A stretch of DNA of 9,837 nt from Nitrospinaceae bacterium (GTDB lineage: Bacteria > Nitrospinota > Nitrospinia > Nitrospinales > VA-1): the NCBI GenBank assembly GCA_029261435.1, contig JAJDBI010000273.1:1-9837 (forward strand), written 5' to 3'. Below are positions 1 to 8,400 of this stretch, piece after piece. The notes beneath the pieces are model-generated. The model was not told where the DNA came from, did no database searches, and saw nothing but the letters and a program-made list of their open reading frames with translations. A program made the position numbers and the translations under genes. Positions within the stretch are counted from its first letter, which is position 1. Every line of letters starts with the position of its first letter.

Positions 1-704
1 ATGAATCCAATCACGGGTTTGGTAACATGTTTTTTAATATAGTAAGCCGCTTCATCTTCTGCACTGCCGCCGATTTCACCGATCATACAGATGGCTTTGG
101 TGCCACGGTCTCTCTGGAAAAGTTCCAACACATCTATGAACCGTGTGCCGATGATGGGATCGCCGCCAATTCCTACGCAGGTGGACTGACCGATGCCCAA
201 TGCCGTCAATTGACCAACCGTTTCGTAGGTCAGGGTACCACTTCGAGAAATAATTCCGACATTACCCTTCTTATGGATATGAGCCGGCATGATACCGATC
301 TTGGCTTTACCGGGAGAAATAACACCGGGGCAATTTGGTCCGACAAGCCTGCTGTTGGTGCCTTTCAAGTATTTATAGACATCTACCATATCGCTGACAG
401 GGATTCCTTCGGTGATGCATATGATCAGCTCAATACCAGCATCGGCCGCTTCTAAAATTGCGTCAGAGGCAAATGGGGGAGGAACAAAGATCATGGTCGC
501 GTTGGCTTTGGTTTTCACCACTGCGTCTCGTACCGTATTGAATACCGGAACATTTCCTAAAACTTTTTGTCCGCCTTTTCCGGGGGTAACTCCGCCTACT
601 ACCTTGGTTCCATATTTCATCGACTGCTCGGTGTGGAACATGCCTTCGCGGCCAGTGATACCCTGGGTTATCAGTCTTGTTTTTTCATCAACGAGTATGC
701 TCAT
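1..704 (-). CDS. sucD: Succinyl-CoA synthetase (ADP/GDP-forming) subunit alpha, 3' end cut by window
   Basis: This is the CoA-binding alpha subunit of succinyl-CoA synthetase, which with SucC interconverts succinyl-CoA and succinate with formation of ATP or GTP in the cytoplasmic TCA cycle. The visible 234 residues begin MSILVDEKTRLITQGITGRE, with the CoA-binding ITGREGMFHT near the N-terminus and VGPNCPGV at residues 121-128, where Cys125 sits in the conserved GPNCPG turn. SRSGTLTYE follows. The frame leaves the window at KPVIGFI, before the GHAGA segment that carries the phosphorylated histidine, so the active site itself cannot be inspected; the family is about 290 residues, so roughly 55 are missing. 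The start ATG (704-702) overlaps the sucC stop in ATGA and no clear Shine-Dalgarno precedes it, which suggests translational coupling to sucC. Confidence 0.97.
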   Translation of the reverse strand, partial: MSILVDEKTRLITQGITGREGMFHTEQSMKYGTKVVGGVTPGKGGQKVLGNVPVFNTVRDAVVKTKANATMIFVPPPFASDAILEAADAGIELIICITEGIPVSDMVDVYKYLKGTNSRLVGPNCPGVISPGKAKIGIMPAHIHKKGNVGIISRSGTLTYETVGQLTALGIGQSTCVGIGGDPIIGTRFIDVLELFQRDRGTKAICMIGEIGGSAEDEAAYYIKKHVTKPVIGF

Positions 705-1861
705 TTTATTGCTTTGACCACTTTTTGGGCTCCGTCCTTCATGCCATTTCCTATGGCGAAGTTCAGGCCGGAGTCTTTAAGAATTTGATGTCCTTCTTCC
801 ATATTGGTGCCTTCCATACGAACAACAATTGGAATTTTTATTTTCAGCTTTTTGGTTGCGGCAACAACTCCACGGGCAAGAATGTCACAGCGAAGAATAC
901 CACCAAAAATATTAATGAAGATTCCTTTTACCGAGGGATCAGAAAGAATAATACGGAAACCATTTTCAATCATTTCCTCATCAGCTCCACCGCCTACATC
1001 AAGAAAGTTAGCCGGTTCACCGCCCGATAATTTGATGATGTCCATCGTGGCCATTGCCAGTCCAGCTCCGTTAACCATACAACCAATATTCCCATCGAGC
1101 TTGATGTAGTTCAGATGGAATTTGCTGGCTTCTACTTCCAAGGGGTCTTCTTCATCCAGGTCTCTGCATTCCAGCGTATCTTTATGTCGGAACATGGCGT
1201 TATCATCTATGTCGACTTTTGCATCCAAAGCCAGAACCCGATCGTCAGAGGTGATGACAAGGGGATTGATTTCCAGCATGGAGCAATCTTCTTTGATAAA
1301 CGCATCGTAGAGATTGATGATGAAAGGGATGACTGCTTTTAAAGCCGCGCCTTTTATATTTAAGGCAAAAGCTATTTTTCGTGCCAGGAAAGGTTGAACA
1401 CCGATCACAGGGTCCACCGTTTCTTTAATGATTCTTTCCGGGGTATCTGCGGCGACTTCCTCAATCTCCATTCCGCCGGCTTCGCTAGCCATGATAAGAA
1501 CCTGACTGGTTTCCCGATCAACCAGAATGCCCATATATAACTCTTTGGCTATGGACATGCCTTCTTCGATCAGTACTTTTTTAACCAGACGGCCTTCCGG
1601 GCCGGTTTGGGGAGTGACAAGGGTCATGCCCAGAATATTTCCGGTATGTTTTTCGGCTTCCTGCGGGCTCTTTGCCAGCTTGACACCGCCGCCTTTACCT
1701 CGTCCTCCTGCATGAATCTGGGCTTTTACCACCACAACATTGGTGCCAACTTTTTTGGCGGCTTTAGCAGCCTCTGATTTTTTGGAAACCAGAACTCCGT
1801 TGGGCACGGCTACATTATATTTTCTTAAAATCTCTTTGGCTTGATACTCGTGAATCTTCAT
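701..1861 (-). CDS. sucC: Succinyl-CoA synthetase subunit beta (ATP-grasp)
   Basis: This is the nucleotide-binding beta subunit of succinyl-CoA synthetase, partner of SucD in the TCA cycle. At 386 residues it matches the usual length (388 in E. coli). It starts with the canonical MKIHEYQAKE. The ATP-grasp half carries KAQIHAGGRGKGGGVKL (residues 46-62), SEAGGMEIEEVA (126-137) and LEINPLV (196-202), with Glu197, Asn199 and Asp213 placed as the acidic and metal-binding residues are in E. coli. The C-terminal ligase/CoA half has NGAGLAMATMD (264-274), FLDVGGGAD (286-294) and NIFGGILRCD (317-326). Nothing appears damaged. The Shine-Dalgarno is weak (GGA about 5 nt before the ATG), but the conserved N-terminus fixes the start. 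It is first in the operon and its TGA overlaps the sucD ATG. ATP versus GTP preference cannot be read from sequence alone. Confidence 0.98.
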   Translation of the reverse strand: MKIHEYQAKEILRKYNVAVPNGVLVSKKSEAAKAAKKVGTNVVVVKAQIHAGGRGKGGGVKLAKSPQEAEKHTGNILGMTLVTPQTGPEGRLVKKVLIEEGMSIAKELYMGILVDRETSQVLIMASEAGGMEIEEVAADTPERIIKETVDPVIGVQPFLARKIAFALNIKGAALKAVIPFIINLYDAFIKEDCSMLEINPLVITSDDRVLALDAKVDIDDNAMFRHKDTLECRDLDEEDPLEVEASKFHLNYIKLDGNIGCMVNGAGLAMATMDIIKLSGGEPANFLDVGGGADEEMIENGFRIILSDPSVKGIFINIFGGILRCDILARGVVAATKKLKIKIPIVVRMEGTNMEEGHQILKDSGLNFAIGNGMKDGAQKVVKAIK

Positions 1862-1900
1862 GAAATTCCGTCAAATTTAAGGGAAAAAAGAAGTCCGACT

Positions 1901-1928
1901 TTTATCACATGAAAAGGTTGATTGTCAA
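1901..1928 (-). promoter_or_regulatory. Predicted sigma70-type promoter of sucCD
   Basis: Read on the minus strand there is a perfect -35 TTGACA (1928-1923), a 16-nt spacer and a -10-like GATAAA (1906-1901) preceded by TGT, an extended -10 (TGn) arrangement. Transcription would begin near 1894, leaving a leader of about 33 nt before the sucC ATG. Both the position directly upstream of the operon and the perfect -35 support the call; the -10 matches consensus at only four of six bases. Confidence 0.6.
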
Positions 1929-1968
1929 AATAAATCCCCTTCTTTAAAAGAGGCCGAAGGAAAATGCT

Positions 1969-1993
1969 GATTCTGCCCCTGTAGAGCAGAATC
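1969..1993. repeat. Perfect 8-bp inverted repeat upstream of sucC
   Basis: GATTCTGC (1969-1976) and its exact reverse complement GCAGAATC (1986-1993) flank a 9-nt loop. No T-tract follows on either strand, so it does not look like a terminator. It lies about 40-65 bp upstream of the predicted sucCD -35, where an activator or repressor could bind as a dimer; that role is a guess from position only. Confidence 0.4.
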
Positions 1994-2190
1994 TGAAGAC
2001 TCTGTTTGATCAGGACATGAAAAAATCTGGTTAAACTATGTCCTTGTACCAGGGCATTTAGATATCCTTGATTATTTTAAATGTTTTGTGATGAGAGCAG
2101 TTAGGGTGTGTAACTTGCTTTTGCTGGGCTATCAAAACTTCTATATCGTACATTCAGTAATGGAAGGTTGAGTTTGTAGTCATCTTTAAT

Positions 2191-2225
2191 AGGCTTCTCG
2201 GATTTTTCTGGCAAGCCTTTTTTTT
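2191..2225 (+). terminator. Terminator-like hairpin followed by T8, no evident upstream gene
   Basis: On the plus strand AGGCTT (2191-2196) pairs with AAGCCT (2213-2218). Inside it a CGGA/TCTG inner stem closes a TTTT loop, with a 2x2 internal mismatch between the stems. A run of eight T (2218-2225) follows immediately, as in intrinsic terminators. No plus-strand gene precedes it in the window. It could stop antisense transcripts escaping from the sucC promoter region, end an unrecognised small RNA, or be a remnant. Confidence 0.45.
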
Positions 2226-2313
2226 GTAATGGCCGGTTTTGCACCAGCCAATCAAATAACGCCCTATCAGGCATAATGAAAACAGTTGATTTTTCCCGCA
2301 TTGTAAAAATAAT

Positions 2314-2342
2314 TTGACGTGTTGTGGCGCTCAGAGTATATC
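2314..2342 (+). promoter_or_regulatory. Predicted sigma70-type promoter of the giant RHS/YD gene
   Basis: TTGACG (2314-2319, five of six bases of the -35 consensus) and TATATC (2337-2342, four of six of the -10) are separated by exactly 17 nt. The expected start near 2349 gives a leader of about 43 nt carrying the Shine-Dalgarno. The terminator-like hairpin lies upstream of this promoter and would shield the gene from read-through. Confidence 0.55.
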
Positions 2343-2375
2343 CCTAGTCCGAAACTCATGAAGGTGTATATTTCT

Positions 2376-2383
2376 AGAGGGGG
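2376..2383 (+). promoter_or_regulatory. Ribosome binding site of the giant gene
   Basis: AGAGGGGG lies 8 nt before the ATG at 2392. An in-frame TGA at 2359-2361 closes the frame just upstream, so only this ATG, or the GTG immediately before it, can be the start. The signal peptide that follows supports the ATG. Confidence 0.7.
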
Positions 2384-2391
2384 CAGTTGTG

Positions 2392-2463
2392 ATGCGATTA
2401 GTCTTTTATTTTATTGTTTCAGCGATTGTTTTTTTCAGTTCTGGATTCGAAACTGCACAGGCA
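2392..2463 (+). other. Sec signal peptide (residues 1-24)
   Basis: The N-terminus is short and basic (MR), followed by a hydrophobic core rich in Val, Phe and Ile (residues 3-15) and a polar stretch ending TAQA before Trp25. Cleavage after Ala24 fits the AxA rule. There is no lipobox cysteine, so it is not a lipoprotein signal. This implies export across the inner membrane; how the protein leaves the periplasm is not evident. Confidence 0.85.
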
Positions 2464-5400
2464 TGGAGTGGGAAGCCATCCATCAAGTGGGAAGGTGAAA
2501 AAACACAGCCGCATGCATCACAATCTAATGCTGTTGGTAATGTCAGGTTAAAATCGGTCCGGTTTAACAGGGTCTCGACTTCCAGTGGATTCACCGCTCT
2601 CCCAAGCGGTACGATCTCTGAAGATTTTCATTTTGAATCTGGAAGAACCTATCTGGTCACGGGTCCAACATTCCTAACAGGACTTGCCACCTTCGAAGGT
2701 TCGTCTGTTATTAAGTTTGATGACACCGTCAGCGGTGCGTCTCTGACCGTTACCAATCCTGCTTTTGAAACAACTTCATCCAACTGGATTGTTTTCACCT
2801 CCGTTCACGATGACAGTGTTGGCGGACTCATACCGGGTAGTACAGGCACTCCATTCAACTCGGTTTACACAAACGCTTTGAGCCTGCCAAATGGCGGGAG
2901 TTTGCGCTTTGCTCAGTTCCGTTATGCCAGCGAAGCGGTGGTTTTTAATGGGTCGGGTAATTTAAACATTCGTGACAGCGAGTTCTTCGGAACCGGGCGA
3001 CCGCTCACCGCTGTCCAGCCAACCGGCCCTGCAGAAATATATTTATCCAACGCTCTGATCGCTTTTGCAGATGTGGGACCGCTCTTCAATGATGCGGGCA
3101 CCCAACCGCTCGCTATCACGGCTCGCAATCTTACGTTATCGAATATTTCAGGGCGCGCGCTGGAGGCGAACCTTTCCAACGCAGGTTCTTCTATCGCGAT
3201 TGCAGACTCGCTGTTTTCCGATACGGGTGGTGATGCAACGCTTACGGGTGTTCCTGATTCAGCTGAGAATCACAACGCATTCTTCAACACACCAATCGTG
3301 GGAACCGGCGTTGGTGACCTGAGCCTGATGGCCAGCCCGATCCTCACTGACTTTTTTCTCGAACAGGCTTCGCCTGTAATCGATGCCGGTAGTCAGACGG
3401 CCACAGAGGCAGGACTCTACCATTACCGCACCGACAGCTCAGGCTCTATCGAGTCTGCGAGTCAGGTTGATATCGGTTATCACAGTCCGCCATCCATCAT
3501 CGACTTTTCAATCTTTGCGACTCATGGAATCTGGCTGAAAAAAGGATCCAGCGTTCTGGCAGGAAAAATTGCTGTCAACCAACCCACTCCTGTTATTTCA
3601 GATAGTGATAAAGATAAAGACAAAGATAAAGATAAGGATAAAGACAACGACTCAGAGAACCGCTTCTTCAAAAAGCATAAGGCTTCACTGGTCATTGGTG
3701 TCCGTAGCATGCCGCCCGACTCGGAACTGTTTGCCGATTCGGTACAGGTGAAAAAAGGTGTGAATGTGCTCGGCCCTTTGCATCACAACACGCTCAAAAA
3801 AAGTAAACGTGCAACCGTGGCGCAACCCGTCACGCCATTGGCTCTGCCAATATTCGACGCGCTGCCAAAATTCAAGTCTGCTGTCATTGGCAGCAATGCG
3901 CAAAACATTCTCATCCGGAAAAATACAGAGCTGACACTCAGTCCCGGCGAGTATGGCGATATCCGTATTAAAAAACGCGGTCGGCTGATTCTTACTGAAG
4001 GCACCTATCACATCCGTTCTCTCCATGTCGGCAGGAAGGGGCGGGTCTGGTTTGAAGGGCCTGCCGAGGTCCGCATAAAGGAGAGCCTGGTGGGAGGCAA
4101 AGCTGCTTTTATCGGACCCAAGCCCGGCTCTGGCATTGAGGCACACGAAATCCAGTTCTTTGTAGAAGGGTTGGATGATGGCACAAAACCGCGCACTGTC
4201 AAACTGGGTAAAAACTGTGGCATCGAAGCGCATGTTTATGCTCCCAATGGAACGGTGCATCTCAAAAAAGCCACCTCCAATACCGGGGTTTTCCTGAGCA
4301 AGTTTTTTATTCTGGGTGTTGGTTCGGCGGTGAACTATAATCCGATACCCACCTCGGTGCTGACTGTTTCGGCTCCAACCATCAATCCTGATAACGGAAC
4401 ATTCATCGATTCTGCAACGGTGACGATGGCGACCATCACTTCCGGTGCTTCAATTTTCTATACGCTGGATGGCTCAACACCAGATGCGAATTCAACATTG
4501 TATGTCGGGCCTTTTGCGGTCACTTCAACGATTCCTGCACCTCAATCTGTCAAAGCCATTGCTATTCGTTCGGGATTCAACAACAGTACTGTCACCTCGG
4601 CAACGCTGAACGTCATCCCCCGACCGACGGTCGAGGTCGTGACTTTTGATCCAGACCCCGCTACCGGCCCGTTCACCGAGACCATTGAGGTCACGCTGAC
4701 TTCTGCAACGGCAGGGGCGATCATTCGTTTTACAACGGATGGAACCGACCCGACAACGGCAAGCACTGTTTTCACCGGTCCACTCACGCTGACTGAAACA
4801 ACAACGCTGAAAGCGTTCGCAACATTCCCGGACTACAACAACGCTCCGGTCACCACGGCGTTGTATGAAGTCGACACGACACCGCCGATTCCGGGAAGCA
4901 TCCCCGATGCGCCGTCTTTGGATGAAACCCTCATCGCCGATCTGTCACAGAACACAGCGTTTCTCTATACCGGACCCAACGCCGTGCAAACTGGGGTAAC
5001 TCCAGGCACCATTGAACCTGTAAGGGCAGCGGTTGTTCGGGGCCAGGTGTTCACACGCGATGGCAACGCACTTTCGGGAGTCACTGTCACGGTTATGGAT
5101 CATCCTGAATTCGGGCAGACTCTCACCCGTGCCGATGGTTTTTATGACATGGCGGTGAATGGCGGCGCTCAACTGGTGCTCGATTTTAATCTGAACGGAT
5201 TCCTCCCCGGTCAACGCAATGTTGATGTGCCGTGGCAGGATATTTCTGTAGCAGAAGAGATTGCGTTGATTCCACTTGATCCGCAATTCACTGTTGTGGA
5301 TCTGGCAAGTATTACCGCGCCGGTGTTGGCGCAGGGCAGCCCTGTTACCGATGCCGATGGCACGCGCCAGGCCGCTGTGATGTTCCCGCAGGGCACCACC

Positions 5401-8400
5401 GCAGAAATGGTTCTGGCGGATGGTTCTACGCAACTGCTCACTTCCATGACGGTGCGTGCAACGGAATACACGGTGGGTGACAACGGCCCGATGGCCATGC
5501 CTGCCGAACTGCCGCCTGCCAGTGGTTACACTTATGCGCTTGAACTGAGTGTGGATGAAGCCATCGCGGCAGGTGCCGACACGATCAACTTCAATCAACC
5601 CATCCCGGCCTATGTCGATAACTTTCTCGGGTTCCCGGCGGGAATCATTGTTCCTTCGGGTTTCTATGACCGTAAACAGGGCAGGTGGCTGGCTTCTGAA
5701 AGTGGACTGGTTATCAATATTCTAAGTGTCACAGGTGGATTTGCCGATCTCGATGTTGATGGCTCGGGCACAGCCGCCAATGCAACTGTCCTTGCATCGC
5801 TTGGCATTACAAACGAAGAGCGACAGGTTCTCGCCACCCAATATGGATCAAACTCTAGTTTGTGGCGTGTGCCGGTGACACATTTCACGACCTACGATTG
5901 GAACTGGGCACGAGGCCTGGCTGTAAACGCAGTTCCCAAAGAACCTGCCGCCGTGAGGAATGAAGACCTTGATGTGTGCAATGAGTGTCCTAACCGATCT
6001 GTTGTGCAGGTGCAGGCGCAGATATTGGGCGAGAGCATTCCTCTGGCGGGAACTCCCTTCAGTCTGAACTACGCTACAGACCGCACACCCGGTTACCGGG
6101 CTAATTCCACCCTGACTATTCCGGTCACCGGCGACACTGTTCCCGCTTCGATCATCAGCACCCGTGTCACCATCGGTGTCCTGGGCAGAAGATTCATCAT
6201 AGAAGAAAACCCCGCACCCAATCTTTCGGTTCCTTTTACCTGGGATGGACTGGATGCGTATGGGCGGAGGGTTCCCGGTGAGGTCAAGGCCCATATCAAA
6301 ATCGAATATGAGTTTCAGGCGGAATACCAGGTGACCAATAACTTTGGCGATGCAGGGGGAGCAACGCTTTTAGTCAAGACGCGCACCTCTTTTCAACCGG
6401 CAAAAGAATATACGGTCAATCTCAAATCAGCAAACTTGTCTGCCTATGGCCTTGGAGGCTGGACTCTGGATGCACAGCATTTTTACGAACCGTTCAGCAA
6501 GACTCTGTATCTGGGGGATGGACCAAGAAGAAGCCCGCAAAGCATTAATCAGATCATCAGGTCAGTTGCCGGCGGCGGCACCCAGGGAACCATTGTTGAT
6601 GGGATGGATGCAGTAGATGCCAACTTCAATAGCTTTTTAAGAGGGGGAATGGTTTTTGACAGCGGTGGAGATTTTTATTTTTCGCACCCGATTGGTATTG
6701 TCACCAGAACATGCATCGTTTACAAGGTGACGCCACAGGGAAAATTGTTCGAGCATACCCGGGTAACCCCTTGTACTGCGTTGCACATGGATATTGACAC
6801 GGAGAATAATATTTATGCTTCTCGTCATCACCGCAGAGGTTCCAATATCATCAAGATCGATCCCTCCGGCGGGATCAGTGATGTGACGAAATTCATCACT
6901 ATCAACGGTAATGGATTTGGGGGTGATGGCGGCCCGGCATCCGAGGCAAAAGTCAATAAGCCTTTAGACGTTGCCGTGGATAGCCTCGGAAACATCTATA
7001 TTGCTGATGAGAATAATGGTCGCATCCGCAAAATTGATGTGAATGGCATCATCGACACACTCACATTGGCTTCGGGCCCAGTCAGCGTCGCGGTGGACTT
7101 CGAGGACAACCTCTACTTCACCGACGGCGGTCAAATTGCAAAAATAGATACCCGTGGAACGCGCACCACTTTTGCCGGTAACGGCACAAATGTGTTTGTT
7201 GAAGGGGCTCTGGCTACCGAGTCGGGTATGTCTAAACCCTGGCATATAACCGCTGACCGGGAGGGAAATGTCTATTTTGCCGGAGGCTCAAACTTTAGTC
7301 AGATCCGAAGGATTGATACTGCCGGAATCATCACAACCTTTGCTGGAAGTGACAACGTCGCGGGCGGTTTTAATGGTGACGGCATTGCCGCCATCAACGC
7401 CAATTTCATTGCTTTGGGAATGGCGGTTGATTCAGAGGGCGCAGTCTATTTTGTGGGTCAGAACAGTGGACGCGTTCGTAGAATTGCTCCGGCATTACCG
7501 GGGTTCTCCACGACTGAAACCGTAATCGTATCGGAAGAGGGCTCGGAGCTTTATAGTTTTGACAATACCGGTCGCCACCTGCGCACGCTCAACGCGCTGA
7601 CGGGAACGCCGATCTACGACTTCGCCTATAACGCCAACGGCCTTCTCTCGACCGTCACCGATGGGGACAATAATGTCACCACCGTTCAACGCGATGTCGA
7701 TGGCAATCCTACATCGATTGTCTCAGCAGACGGTCAGGTAACTCTGCTGGCACTGGATGGTAACGGGTACCTGAACAGCATCACCAATCCGAAAAACGAA
7801 ACTAACAGGTTTGAGTACACCAATCTTGGGCTGATGGTGAAGCGCACCGACCCACGGCAAAACGATTCGCTCTATACCTATAATGATGAGGGTCGATTGG
7901 TATCCGATTCCGACTCGGCGGGTGGCTCACTGTCGCTGGCGCGCAGCGGCGACAACGGGACCTATACGGTTGATGCTTCAACTGCCCTGGGTAGAATTTC
8001 CAGTTTTAAGGTTGAAAACTTCGCATCCGGTGGCAACCTGAGAACGGTCACTGACCCGAATGGTCTGGTCAACACCACTTTGCTGGGACTCGACAACAGC
8101 CAGACCCTCACCGCACCGGACGGGACCATTACGGTCATTACGAAAAACCCGGACCCGCGCTGGGGCATGCAGTCGCCGCTCAGCAACCTGGCGGTGACGA
8201 CTCCGAACGGACTGATCTCAACGCTCAACACCACTCGCACGGTGGCACTCACCGATCAGGATGACCTGTTCAGCCTGACCAGCATGACCGACACGCTGAT
8301 GCTGAATGGTCGCACCTTCACCAGTGTGTACGATGCCGTAGCGTTGAAGTTCACCGACACGACTCCCGAAGGCAGGGTCACCACATCGTTCACCGATGTG

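Larger units (their letters stand above)
1862..2391. other. Divergent intergenic region between sucC and the giant RHS gene
   Basis: These 530 bp separate two divergently transcribed units and are visibly AT-richer than the flanking genes. They contain the sucC promoter (1901-1928), a palindrome (1969-1993), a terminator-like hairpin (2191-2225), the promoter of the large gene (2314-2342) and its ribosome binding site. No convincing protein-coding gene, tRNA or IS end is visible. A 66-codon minus-strand frame (2301-2101) is discussed under rejected items. The stretch at about 2000-2190 shows no structure that I recognise. Confidence 0.8.

Noticed and set aside
27..1342. Plus-strand frames opposite sucC and sucD
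   Set aside because: They are shadows of the well-conserved minus-strand SucCD proteins.
2101..2301. 66-codon minus-strand frame in the intergenic region (MREKSTVFIMPDRALFDW...)
   Set aside because: It has no Shine-Dalgarno before its ATG and no family that I recognise, and it contains the terminator-like hairpin of the other strand. The open frame extends upstream past the ATG to about 2347 with no better start. It could be a decayed gene fragment, but this cannot be supported.
2358..2500. Short plus-strand frame starting at ATG 2358 (MKVYISRGGSCD...) overlapping the giant gene's start
   Set aside because: It is out of frame with the giant gene, is short and Cys-rich, lacks a ribosome binding site and stops inside the signal-peptide/N-terminal region. 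It is best read as chance.
3522..3710. Minus-strand frame with a long Ser-Leu repeat
   Set aside because: It is the antisense reading of the Asp-Lys hexamer repeat in the giant gene, so the repeat is explained by the sense strand.
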